Source: Tritrichomonas musculus (Eukaryota > Parabasalia > Tritrichomonadida > Tritrichomonadidae). From it: a DNA stretch of 29,464 bases. The notes under the pieces were generated by a model. It was not told the DNA's origin. It saw only the letters and a list, made by a program, of their open reading frames with translations, and ran no database searches. Location: contig JAPFFF010000236.1 of NCBI GenBank assembly GCA_039105265.1, positions 1-29,464 of the forward strand, written 5' to 3'. Shown piece by piece: positions 8,644 through 18,221 of this stretch; position 1 is the first letter of the stretch, and every line of letters begins with the position of its first letter. Position numbers and translations under genes: made by a program.

Positions 8644-8676
<33 letters not shown>

Positions 8677-9135
8677 CAATTATTTGACCTTTCTTGATCG
8701 TATTTGATTCAAAAAATTGAGTAGATTTCTGTTGAGCATTGGTTGACCTTTTAAGTTCACACATTTATTTATTAAGATATTCTGTGTAATATGCCATTTT
8801 ATCATTTTTTTGTTGCTTCAATCATATATAAATTAATAAAAATGAATAAGGTAAAATAATCATTTAAAAACCAAATTTATTTTTTATCTCAATGGTTATT
8901 AATTTCAATTTAACTGTTTTACAATTTCTATGGTTCGATTGAAATTATCATCATTTTTTTTTATATTCATATTTACATAGATATTCAGGTAAAAATGTTT
9001 CTTTTTTGAATGAAAAGAATTCAGTTTCATATTTTATACATCAAAACTTATAATTCATATATGATAATTTTAAAATAAATCATATTTTTAAAAAAAATAA
9101 AATTTATAGACTTGTTAAAGTCCATGGACCTGTGG
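8196..9135. other. AT-rich spacer, no gene seen
   Basis: Nothing coding is supported. It holds a 22-bp palindrome at 8245-8266 (TTCATATCAT, CA, then the complement), a run of 30 A at 8646-8675, and GTCCATGGAC at the right edge, where the GGACC-rich region starts. The frames that cross the A run are low-complexity accidents. Confidence 0.7.
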
Positions 9136-9765
9136 ACTTACAAAATTCATTCAATTTTTTTAGCATTTTTTATTTATTCACAAAATAAAAATTATTTATA
9201 ATTTCTCTGAAATACACAGGTCCATCTGTCAGGACTTCCAAAATTCATTCAATTTTTTTAGCATTTTATTATTTATTCACAAAATAAAAATTATTTATAA
9301 TTTCTCTGAAATACACAGGTCCATCTGTCAGGACTTCCAAAATTCTTTCAATATTTTTAGCATTTTTTTATTTATTCACAAAATAAAAATTATTTATAAT
9401 TTCTCTGAAATACACTGGTCCATCTGTCAGGACTTCCAAAATTCTTTCAATATTTTTAGCATTTTTTTTTATTCACAAAATAAATGATCGAATTATTATT
9501 TCTCAGAAATAATCTGGTCCATCTGTCAGGACTTCAAAAATTCTTTCAATTTTTTTAGCATTTTTTTTTATTCACAAAATATAAAATGTTTAAAAATTTC
9601 TCTGAAATACACTGGTCCATCTGCCAGGACTAATAAAATTCTTTCAATTATTTTAGCATTTTTTATTTTTTCACAAAATAAAAGAATTATAAAATTTCTT
9701 TGAAATATTTTGGTCCATCTGCCAGGATTTCCAAAATTCTTTCAATTGTTTATGACATTTTTTTT
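9136..9765. repeat. 98-99 bp minisatellite, seven units
   Basis: Units begin near 9136, 9234, 9333, 9432, 9531, 9629 and 9727, the last one partial. Each contains a TTTAGCATTTTTT box, TTCACAAAATAAA, TTTCTCTGAAATACAC and then GGTCCATCTGTCAGGACTT, which is itself an interrupted palindrome (GGTCC...GGACT). The first four units are closest to each other; the last ones drift, as expected at an array edge. Confidence 0.9.
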
Positions 9766-10704
9766 CATGATTAAAAACATTCAAATATAATTTACTCATA
9801 TTAGTTACTACTTTTCTATTTAAATAAACAAAAAAATACGGCTTCATTTTTGGACCAAGATGAGTAAAAAGTTGGTCCATTTTTTTGAGAGAAAAACGAT
9901 CAAAATTTTCAAAATTCTTTTCATTGAATAAAATTTCATACACACTAAAGAAGTGAAAGCAAAAAAGAGTATAATGACATTATTTTTTAATAAATAATTT
10001 ATTTTATTAAGCTCTCTTTGTTTTTTTGGTATAAAAATGTATTTTGGACCAAATAATCTAAGAAAGTGATTTAATGATGCGCGCTATCTAGTGTTTTAAT
10101 TGATTAGTTGGTAATATAAGCATTTGCGCTTCGTTTGATTCATCTTTTTGAACAAGATATTTAAAAAATATTTTACATTTGCTATAAACTTAATTAGCTT
10201 AGTAATTATATAAGCAAGCCAGTACTTCAAATATTTTATGCAAATAATAAATACTTGCGCAAATATAAATCTTTCGAAAATGATTCTTTTTAATAAAATT
10301 TTATATTTATTATTAGCATATGAATTTGTATTCAAATTTTTGAATACTTTTATACTAAAATATCTCTGAATATTTTGGACCAGAGAAAAAAGATTTTTTG
10401 GACCATGTAAACTTATTAAAATAGCAAGTAAAGCATTCAAAAACTGGTAAATCGGTTTTTTTGGACCAAAATGAAAAACTATTTAGACCAGGCGAATTTT
10501 TTTTAGACCAAGGCGAAATTTTGACGGGAAAAATGTAAATTTTCTATCAATTTTTTGAGAATTTTTAGCTTGGTAGCTTTGAAAAAATAGTTCAAAAAGT
10601 TATTCATAAAAATAAAATTTAAGATGAAAAAAAATTTTTATTTTAAAGGAAAAAAAAAGATAAAAAATATATGATTTCATTTCATTTTTTTTGGGTAAAA
10701 ATTT
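9766..10704. other. GGACC-rich decayed sequence, no gene
   Basis: No supported gene. The motif TTGGACCA or its complement recurs (near 9850, 9873, 10044, 10377, 10400 and 10463), usually after a run of T, and weaker AGACCA copies follow to 10510. It looks like the remains of the same family as the minisatellite to its left. Minus-strand frames at 9671-9943 and 10096-10440 cross the repeats and have no recognisable content. Confidence 0.6.
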
Positions 10705-10714
10705 ACAAAATTTT

Positions 10715-11664
10715 ACAGCTCGGAATTACTACTGCAGGCCCATTCAATTTTTTGTCTTCTTATGACTGCGATTTGGGATTTTGCTCAAAATTGTCAAATT
10801 AAAAATTTTTGATATATAAAAATTTTGAAAAATTTTGCTTTCATTAAAATTTTGAGAAATTATAACAAATAATTCAAAATGCTAACAAAAGCATTCAAAA
10901 TTAATAAAATAATATAAATAAAGTATTCAAAATAATTAAAATAATAATAATAAAATATTCAAAAAATATATTTCTAAATAGAAAATTTCAGATTAGAATT
11001 CAAAATTAATTTATTTTTTCTGTATAATTATTTTTTGATTCCATTTAATTCTTAGTATTTAATATACAAATTTTCAATTTGCTTTAAATCAGTAAAAAAG
11101 TATGAATTAACTTAATGATAATGTGAACATTAAAAAAATATTAGAAAGTTATAATTAATAAAATTTAATATATTATTGAATATTATATTCACCATAATAT
11201 TAACCAATAACCTCTTTTAAGGCAAAAAATAGGTCAATAATAATTGAATTCTTATTACTGTAAACCGCTAACTGCAGTAATAACGGCTGCTTTTTCACCT
11301 ATTTATGGTAAATTTGAATTGAATACCTTATTACTGTAAACCGCTAACTGCAGTAATGGAAACTTTTTGGCCTTTTTAAAGTCAAATATTTTTGACCTTC
11401 AGATCGTTTATATTTGTATAACAATGAATGATAATTAAATCGAACTTTTTGAGAATAATATTTTTATAAATGAATAAATCCAAGTTTTATTTTATCATAA
11501 TTAAGAGAATGATACGATTTTCAACTAAAGAACACAATTAAAAAAATATTAAAATTTTAATTTTTAAATTTTTAAAAATTTTTGAAAATTTTTGAAAATT
11601 TTCAAATTGTTCCTTTATTTGCTTATTACTGTAAAATAACGCAACAGTAATAATTCCGAGCTGT
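10715..11664. mobile_element. 950-bp TIR element with 10-bp target duplication
   Basis: The left end starts ACAGCTCGGAATTACTACTG and the right end is its near-perfect inverse (CAGTAATAATTCCGAGCTGT). Immediately outside both ends is ACAAAATTTT (10705-10714 and 11665-11674), an apparent target-site duplication of 10 bp; counting one extra base as part of the TIR would make it 8 bp. There is no coding potential inside, so it is non-autonomous. Length of duplication suggests a Mutator-like (9-10 bp) or hAT-like (8 bp) helper. Inside are two copies, 76 bp apart, of a TTATTACTG...CAGTAAT hairpin that resembles the termini. Confidence 0.75.
11252..11357. repeat. paired TTACTG/CAGTAA hairpins
   Basis: Two identical 30-base copies (11252-11281 and 11328-11357) start TTATTACTGTAAACCGC and end GCAGTAAT, each able to fold through TTACTG and CAGTAA. 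A third, diverged version lies in the right terminus from 11623. They sit inside the 950-bp element. Confidence 0.75.
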
Positions 11665-11674
11665 ACAAAATTTT

Positions 11675-12423
11675 AATAAGGTCCAATGGACCAAAAAAAT
11701 TGTCCGTCCAAAGGTCCAAAAATTAAGCCATACAAAAAAAAAAAATTAAATAAACAAATAAACTATAAAATATATGCATAAAATGAGTTCTTTTTTTAGA
11801 TAAAAAATAAAAATAAATTGACAAGGTTTGTTAGGTCCACGCCAAGTCCCGAGTCCACAAAAAGTCCATGAAAAGTGCATTTGTCCCGGACTTTTAACAA
11901 GTCTAAAAATTTAATACCTTTTTTTCTTAAAAAGTATGCTTTATGAAAAGAATTTATTGATATAATAATGAATTACTCTAAAAATATTTCAAATTCAGAC
12001 AAATAACTTCAATTTAAAGAAATAATTTGATCATTTTTAAAACATTAATCTGCTTTAAAGAAATGCTATCATGTAAAATAGCACTGTTTGTTAATTTTCG
12101 TTTTGTATTATATCTTTTTCCTTTGACTTTTTGACAATGATAAATAAATAATTCTTTTTCATGATTATTACCAAATTTTGAATAAAAATCCCAAAGATTT
12201 GAAAAAAAAATTGAATGTATTTTGGTTTTCCCTACCTTTTATTGAATACATCAATCCCTTTTAATCCCAAAATTCAATACTTTCATCCCATCAAATCCCA
12301 AAATTCAATACTCTAATCCCAAGATTGAATGATAAAATCCGATAAATCTCAGAAAATTGAATAGAACTCTCTCAAAATTGAGAAAATCCCTTTCAATTTA
12401 ATGGGATTAGTATATTTTAACAA
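11675..12423. other. AT-rich spacer with GGACC and AATCCC motifs
   Basis: No gene seen. The left edge resumes the GGACC-rich theme (GGTCCAATGGACC at 11681, further copies to 11905). From about 12190 the motif AATCCCAAAATTCAATAC and variants recur several times up to 12400, and again near 12550-12590, possibly another decayed repeat. Confidence 0.55.
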
Positions 12424-12546
12424 AAATATGGTTACTTTAAAATCACAGAAATATGGTTATAATTTAAATTCATAATAATATGGTTATAATAAATTCACAA
12501 TAATATGGTTATATTAAATGCTTTAATAATAATATGGTTATAATAA
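12424..12546. repeat. tandem AATATGGTTATAAT repeat, five units
   Basis: Five copies of AATATGGTTA followed by AT-rich filler, spaced roughly 25-30 bp (near 12425, 12450, 12477, 12502 and 12531). Spacing is uneven, so this is an old or loosely kept minisatellite. Confidence 0.7.
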
Positions 12547-12612
12547 CAAAATCCCATAAATCCCAGATTTAAATCCCATTTGGATTAGAAAAAGTAAAAT
12601 TGGACTATCTGA

Positions 12613-12720
12613 CATGCTTATCTCGATCTCTGAAATCGATTTCGAGAATCTGTGTATATTTATGTATCGATATCAAAAAGCCAATCAATTATCGATCTCG
12701 AGAATCGGAGAATAACAAGT
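12613..12720. mobile_element. 108-bp CGAT-rich palindromic element
   Basis: The left edge CATGCTTATCTCGATCTC and the inverse of the right edge (CTTGTTATTCTCCGATTCTC) match imperfectly. In addition ATCGATTTCGAGAATC at 12635 recurs directly at 12691 with one change. The many CG and TCGA sites stand out from the flanking DNA. The size and foldback fit a very small MITE; no target duplication is clear. Confidence 0.5.
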
Positions 12721-12869
12721 CTAATTAAATGATAATAAAAAAATCATCAAGGTTATTTTTATGATTTATATTAAAATGCTGACATATATATAATAAATAT
12801 CAAAATATACGATTCTTTTCTATAATCAAGTAAAATAAATTAAAAAGACATGATATTCTTTATAATATT

Positions 12870-13709
12870 TCAAGAAAAAATGAAGTTGATTACATCTTCA
12901 TCCATTAATGAAAATATATTTGAATTATTAAAACCTTCAATATAGTTTTTATTTGGTAATTTTTTTTGGTTTTCATTAAACTGGTTATGGATATTATTTT
13001 TTGAATTATATTTCATATTTATTTTCATATTATTTTGGTTAGTAAAAGAGTGTTTCCCAATTTTATCCAGAAAAGAAAATGAATCAGACATGATTCCTTT
13101 CCTTCTCACTTTATCATTACCTTTATCATTACCTTTAAATTTTTTTCTTTCTAATAAGCGATACCGATTTCTAAGAGATACCTCTGATCTTTTTGGAAAA
13201 ATTTTTTCGAAATATTTCCATTTTTTTCCAAACTGCTCAACAGATTTTAATAGTAAATTGTCCTCTTCAGAAGACCAATTAGAATCATTTGCTATATTAG
13301 GATTTAAATAATGAAAATATCGATCACGACATTGTCTGCTATTTCTATTAAAATTCATCTTTTTCATCATTTCTGAAATTTTGTTCCAATTATTTTCTCC
13401 ATATTTATTAACAAGAGAAATAAGTTGTTCATCTTCTTCAATTGTAAAAAGTCTTTTCTGGCACTTCTTTGGATTATTATTGATATTCATTTTATTGTTA
13501 TTAGTTTGATCGTTGAAAACGCCATCATTTGTAATAAAGCTGTTAAATTTTTTATTAATATTTGGAAATTCATAAATATTAATTGAATTAATGGTGTTTT
13601 GGTTTAGCTCAAGATTTGATGTTTTTTGATTTACAATCGTTTCATTGAAATTTTGGTTTGATATTAGAGAAATATTATAAAAAGGTTTTTTGTTTTTTTG
13701 ATTATGCAT
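12870..13709 (-). CDS. R2R3-type Myb DNA-binding protein
   Basis: A 279-residue nuclear DNA-binding protein. The first 85 residues are asparagine-rich and probably unstructured. Repeat one at about 86-136 reads KRLFTIEEDEQL...NNWNKI...RQCRDRYFHYLNP; repeat two at about 142-189 reads SNWSSEEDNLLL...GKKWKYFEKIFPKRSEVSLRNRYRLL. The spaced tryptophans and the R..RQCR..Y..YL box are those of Myb domains. A basic stretch with GNDKGNDK follows, then an asparagine-rich tail. Trichomonads carry very large families of such proteins, a few of which bind initiator or iron-responsive promoter sites; the target of this one is unknown. Start chosen at the first ATG, 22 bases after a TCACTT initiator. Confidence 0.92.
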   Translation of the reverse strand: MHNQKNKKPFYNISLISNQNFNETIVNQKTSNLELNQNTINSINIYEFPNINKKFNSFITNDGVFNDQTNNNKMNINNNPKKCQKRLFTIEEDEQLISLVNKYGENNWNKISEMMKKMNFNRNSRQCRDRYFHYLNPNIANDSNWSSEEDNLLLKSVEQFGKKWKYFEKIFPKRSEVSLRNRYRLLERKKFKGNDKGNDKVRRKGIMSDSFSFLDKIGKHSFTNQNNMKINMKYNSKNNIHNQFNENQKKLPNKNYIEGFNNSNIFSLMDEDVINFIFS

Positions 13710-14301
13710 GTTTGCTTATTTCAAATAAAGTGAAGTCTTTGAATATAAAATGAAATGATTATTTTGAGTTTTTTATTAAATAAAAAGGTCAATTATTTTA
13801 CCTATTTGTATCAATTTTTACTATAAAAATTTGAAAGATTTTTTGTTTCAAATCATCCATCAATGATGTTTTTCATTATTTTATCAAAGATAAAAAAAGA
13901 ATTTAGTTATTTATTGAAAGCATTTTCTAAGCAAATTTTTGTTTCATTTTGTTTTTTGATCAAATATAAAACTAGATTTATATATTTGTGGTTACTTTCT
14001 TATTTATAATAATGGATAACTTGATTGGTGTATGTATTCATTATAAAAACAAAAGTAATCATTAACATTTTAGGCAAAATTAATATCAATGTAATATATT
14101 ATTATTTTAGACCTTAAATATAATTTATATAGAGAAAATGGTATACTTATTTTGTTTTTAACTTTTAATGGTCTTTATATTTATATTTATATTTCATCAT
14201 GATATCTGGATTACTCTTTTAGAAATTATAATATAAACTTTTTGCATGAGCTTATTCAATTTTTTTTTGTAAATCATTTAAAATATTATATATGAATTTG
14301 T
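13710..14301. promoter_or_regulatory. divergent promoter region, Myb and SEL1L-like genes
   Basis: The 592-bp gap holds the starts of two divergent host genes. For the Myb gene the minus strand has TTCACTTTA with its A at 13731, 22 bases before the ATG; a TTCATTTTA lies further up. For the plus-strand gene TCATTT has its A at 14276, 26 bases before the ATG. Both fit the trichomonad TCA(C/T)(A/T) initiator. The rest is AT-rich with nothing I recognise. Confidence 0.45.
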
Positions 14302-16917
14302 ATGTTTTTGTTCATTCTGTTTATTTGGCATTCAGTTGAACCATGGAAATCAGCTTTATTGTCAGTAGACGTAAATTATCTTTCTGTTCCACCAATTTTT
14401 GCCATTGTTTGGCCAAAACAGTACAAAAATTATTCGAAACCAATTTTTTGCGATCTTCTTAGCGTGGGCAAAAAAACTAATCAAGATATAATATTAAATG
14501 AATACGATCAATATAATATTAAAACAAATTTTTCAGCTCATCGTATATTAAATGATTTAAATTACAAAAAAAATCCTCAAAAATTGAAGAAAGATTTATT
14601 TAATTACTGTATAAAAGAGAATATATCGCAAGCTTGCTTAATTCTCGGCAGGATCTATGAATTTGGCGCCTATAATGAAACGGATAATCTAAGTTTATCG
14701 TATTTTTTTTACAATCGAGTTTTATCGCTGAATGATTCCTCAGCAAACTCGCCTTTGTCATTTTTCCATCGTCATATATATCCAAACATGCCTCTCTCAA
14801 TTATTGATGATTACAGCTCGCATTCAATTGAGTCAATACTCACAAAATCAATTCAATTTGAAAACGGCTTTGGGCGACCGTTATCTTGTCAAAAAGTTTC
14901 AAAAGAACTTATCCTCGTTTCCGATGTCCTGGCCGACATGTACTTCCAGCAGCCTGGGCCATACATCGGCGCGTCGCTCGCGAAGGCGGCAAGTAGAAAT
15001 GAGAGGAAAACGATCAGAAAAAATGAAAAAATGGTGAAAAATAATGCCAGCGCAAACTCAACCGCCGCGTGGGAAATGTACAAGGAGGCACTCGTGTACT
15101 TGGTCAGGCCGTACCCGTCAGATGACGAGCTTAGAATGGCAAAAGTACTCCTAACTAGGGCGCTCAGAGGTGGCTGCAAAGAGGCGCTGCCTCTGCTCGC
15201 GAGGCTGCAGGCGTTGATGCCAAAAAACGCAGAAAAAAGTGGAAATGAAGACGATCAAGACAAGAAAACTGACGGCGGCAAGGGTGATGAAAGTGGCGCA
15301 CAGAGCAAGAAGAGTGATGAAAGTGGCGCACAGAGCAAGAAGGTTGATGAAAGTGGCGCACAGAACAAGAAGAGTGATGAAAGTGGCGCACAGAGCAAGA
15401 AGGTTGATGAAAGTGGCGCACAGAACAAGAAGAGTGATGAAAGTGGCGCACAGAACAAAAAGGTTGATGAAAGTGGCGCACAGAGCAAGAAGGTTGATGA
15501 AAGTGACGCACAGAGCAAAAAGGTTGATGAAAGTGGCGCACAGAGCAAGAAGGTTGATGAAAGTGGCGCACAGAGCAAAAAGGTTGATGAAAGTGGCGCA
15601 CAGAGCAAGAAGAGTGATGAAAGTGGCGCACAGAGCAAGAAGAGTGATGAAAGTGGCGCACAGAGCAAGAAGAGTGATGAAAGTGGCGCACAGAGCAAGA
15701 AGGTTGATGAAAGTGGCGCACAGAGCAAAAAGGTTGATGAAAGTGGCGCACAGAGCAAGAAGAATGATGAAAGTGGCGCACAGAACAAGAATGGTGGAGC
15801 TGGCATGCAGCAAGATGGTGGCTTACACTACGATAGAGATGACTACCCGATATTCAAGAGCAAGTTTCCATTTGACGAGAACCATCCAGTCCACCAGTCC
15901 GAGCTTCTCACGATGATCGAGCCGCTTATCGAGCGCGGGGATCCTGAAGCGCTTCTTCTAGCGAGCGGCTACTACATGCGGAGTTCCGCTGCGATCATCT
16001 TCAAGCCGCATCTGTCAGCCTCGATTATCCAGTCGATTGCTGAGTCCGAGTATCCGCCAGCCATCCACAGGCTCGGCGAGCTGACCTATTTTGGCCTCAT
16101 GCAAATCAAGCGGAGTGCAAAAGACGCCTTCATCCTCTACGCGAAGGCCGCCTCCTGCGGTTACAACCCGTCAATCCTCGCTGCAGCCAAGCAGCTCGTT
16201 GGCGGCGATGGTGTTTGTGAGGATTGCGAATCGGCAGTTTCACTTTTGAGAGGAATAATTGACGTTGGTCCCTGGTCTGACTTTTACGACAAATTTGTTC
16301 TTCTGAAAAAGTCGAAAGTAGCATTTTTGAGGATGGTAGAAATGGGCCTGACGCCGCCAATTTGGCTTGATGATGTGACCAAAAACGACATTGAAATGTA
16401 TGACCAGATAGGCTCTCAAAAAGTAAATGATTCAGATGTATTTGACATTGATCAGTGCGTGCTGGATCTTCCTGATTCGATGCAGAAGCAGTTGATAAAT
16501 TATGTCAACTTTTTGAATAGAAATCCGCCGTTTTGTTCGTTAATAACCGCCAAGTTTTTGAGTGTTCATTCCCTTCCTATGAATTTGAGAAACGATCACT
16601 ATTTGGAGAAGATTCGCCTCGCAAGAAAAGGTGACTCGGCGGCACTTTTCTGGCTTGTGATGCACTCGAACATCAGTGACTCTCTGCGCTGGCTGGAAAG
16701 GCTGGAATCTTTTCCAATCAACACGTTTTATCTTTCCCGCTTTTTGAAAGTTTGGATTGTTGTAAAAAGCTGTCTAACTTACAGAAGCCTCGCTGAGTTT
16801 GAGAAGCTCATTCTTAAGATGATTGTTTCGCCATTTTTCAATGATTTGCTCATCTTCTTGGTGACATCTTTATTTGTATTTTTTATTACTATTAGAATTC
16901 ATTATTATCTATCTTAG
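14302..16917 (+). CDS. Sel1-repeat ER membrane protein, SEL1L/Hrd3-like
   Basis: An 871-residue protein with a hydrophobic N-terminal signal (MFLFILFIWHS), Sel1-type helical repeats and a single C-terminal membrane segment (about 845-866) with a very short tail. The clearest Sel1 repeat is HRLGELTYFGLMQIKRSAKD, continuing into LYAKAASCGYNPSILAAAKQLVGGDGV, around residues 592-640; weaker ones flank the linker (about 250-300, 540-580). This signal, Sel1 and C-terminal anchor order is that of SEL1L/Hrd3, the lumenal adaptor of the Hrd1 ubiquitin ligase in ER-associated degradation. Residues about 329-498 are seventeen copies of a charged ten-residue repeat, unusual for the family. Base composition changes along the gene: AT-rich to about 14870, much richer in G and C to about 16250, then AT-rich again. 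Function is inferred from architecture; other Sel1 proteins exist in trichomonads. Confidence 0.75.
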   Translation: MFLFILFIWHSVEPWKSALLSVDVNYLSVPPIFAIVWPKQYKNYSKPIFCDLLSVGKKTNQDIILNEYDQYNIKTNFSAHRILNDLNYKKNPQKLKKDLFNYCIKENISQACLILGRIYEFGAYNETDNLSLSYFFYNRVLSLNDSSANSPLSFFHRHIYPNMPLSIIDDYSSHSIESILTKSIQFENGFGRPLSCQKVSKELILVSDVLADMYFQQPGPYIGASLAKAASRNERKTIRKNEKMVKNNASANSTAAWEMYKEALVYLVRPYPSDDELRMAKVLLTRALRGGCKEALPLLARLQALMPKNAEKSGNEDDQDKKTDGGKGDESGAQSKKSDESGAQSKKVDESGAQNKKSDESGAQSKKVDESGAQNKKSDESGAQNKKVDESGAQSKKVDESDAQSKKVDESGAQSKKVDESGAQSKKVDESGAQSKKSDESGAQSKKSDESGAQSKKSDESGAQSKKVDESGAQSKKVDESGAQSKKNDESGAQNKNGGAGMQQDGGLHYDRDDYPIFKSKFPFDENHPVHQSELLTMIEPLIERGDPEALLLASGYYMRSSAAIIFKPHLSASIIQSIAESEYPPAIHRLGELTYFGLMQIKRSAKDAFILYAKAASCGYNPSILAAAKQLVGGDGVCEDCESAVSLLRGIIDVGPWSDFYDKFVLLKKSKVAFLRMVEMGLTPPIWLDDVTKNDIEMYDQIGSQKVNDSDVFDIDQCVLDLPDSMQKQLINYVNFLNRNPPFCSLITAKFLSVHSLPMNLRNDHYLEKIRLARKGDSAALFWLVMHSNISDSLRWLERLESFPINTFYLSRFLKVWIVVKSCLTYRSLAEFEKLILKMIVSPFFNDLLIFLVTSLFVFFITIRIHYYLS
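15285..15794 (+). repeat. 17 x 30-bp in-frame repeat
   Basis: Seventeen head-to-tail 30-bp units encode DESGAQSKKV, with S, V or N at the last position and S or N before KK. One unit has D in place of G. The units are nearly identical in DNA, so the array is recent or kept uniform by slippage or conversion. Because 30 is a multiple of three and the unit lacks stops in several frames, it creates long open frames on both strands that are not genes. Confidence 0.95.
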
Positions 16918-18221
16918 TGTTTTATTCTTTCTTATATATTTAAAATTAAATTGGTTGAATAAAAAATAAAATAGATGAAATTATTTGTTTTGTTTTCGAG
17001 TGATTCGAATTATATATTTTGTTGTTTCCTTGTTGCGAAGCTTGTCTTTTTCTAATATATTATTGTTATTCAAAGATCCTTAGAATTGAAACTTCTAGAA
17101 CAGATTTTTAGATGAATTATTATTATTATTATTCAAACAAAAAATTTGAGTAAAAAAAAAAAAAAACGATGTATTATTTTTGGTCGAACTTGTATGTGAT
17201 ATTTGATGGAAGTGAAGCATTTAGTGATTCTATTTTTAAACAAATTACTTGAATCTTGGATGTATGGATTTTATTGATGATTGAACAAAACAGAAAACCT
17301 TAACAAATCAAAACTCATGATGATTTCTTTCTTAATAAAATTTTATTTATATTATGAATATTCATAATTTATATGAAACTGGTCTCAATAAAAATTTTAA
17401 AGAATATTCGATGTTGGCCATTCTTTTAAAGAAATTACAAATAAGCTAATGAATTCAAAAAGTTATTTGATTTTTAACAAGCCTAATTGCCAAAATCAAG
17501 TTAAAAATTTAGAACGTTGTAATTTTTCAATGAAAAATTCTTTGAACATTAAAATTAAGATTAGAAAAGATATCTTTCATGTAGTCTATTATGAATAATT
17601 GTATCTAACGGTAAAAGATGGCTAATACAACTTTTAAAATTATATTTTGCTTATGCTTTTACTCATCAACAGTTGATATTAATAAATCAGTTGTTTTATA
17701 AAGAATAGAAATGAGAGCAGTTGGAATTGATGAAATTTTTATCAATTAGTCTAAAATTTGATCCTTTTTGATTTGAATTAAAAGTGTGTTTTCAATGGAA
17801 AAAATTTTGTCTTTTTCAATAATCTAAAATTTTTGGCATGGCATAAATTTGTTTTTAATATTTTATAAAACATGTAATTTTCTATTTATCAATTTATGAC
17901 ATATTTTATTATTGAAATATAAATATTCAAAATTTTAAAGATTGGACAAAAAAAAACTTTTCCCAATGGCATATAATTAATTGAAGATTCAATATTTGGT
18001 TTCTTTCCTAATATATTGATATATTTTTAATATAATTTCTTATATATAATAAATAATATGTTTAATTTTATATATTTATTGTTTATTACAAAATAAATTA
18101 ATTTTTGAAATGAAAATTTTCGAAATTTTGGATTTTTGATAACTAAAAATCCGTAATCAAATGAATAAAAATGAAATTTATCAGTATTTTTTTGTAGATT
18201 AACCGATATATAATCTTTTTT
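16918..18221. other. AT-rich intergenic region, no gene seen
   Basis: About 1.3 kb between two convergent genes. It contains a run of A near 17153-17166 and many A/T words but no open frame, repeat pair or RNA gene that I can support. Confidence 0.6.

Noticed and set aside
8646-8675. A30 run as the tail of a retrocopy
   Set aside because: No gene-like sequence or target duplication is recognisable upstream, so the run alone is not evidence.
8491-8764. Frames on both strands over the A30 run
   Set aside because: Low-complexity poly-Lys or poly-Phe products; no protein-like content.
8925-8960. Possible tRNA T-arm (GGTTCGATT)
   Set aside because: No matching acceptor, D or anticodon arms could be found around it.
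9136-9765. CRISPR array
   Set aside because: The units are full 98-bp tandem repeats with no variable spacers, in a eukaryotic setting.
9671-10440. Minus-strand frames of 90 and 114 codons
   Set aside because: They cross minisatellite and GGACC-rich sequence, are Lys/Phe/Asn/Ile-rich, and show no domain.
15151-15916. Long frames on both strands over the SEL1L-like gene
   Set aside because: They arise from the 30-bp repeat, which lacks stops in several frames; they are pure repeat products (CSVRHFH, LLCAPLS, MKVAHRA).
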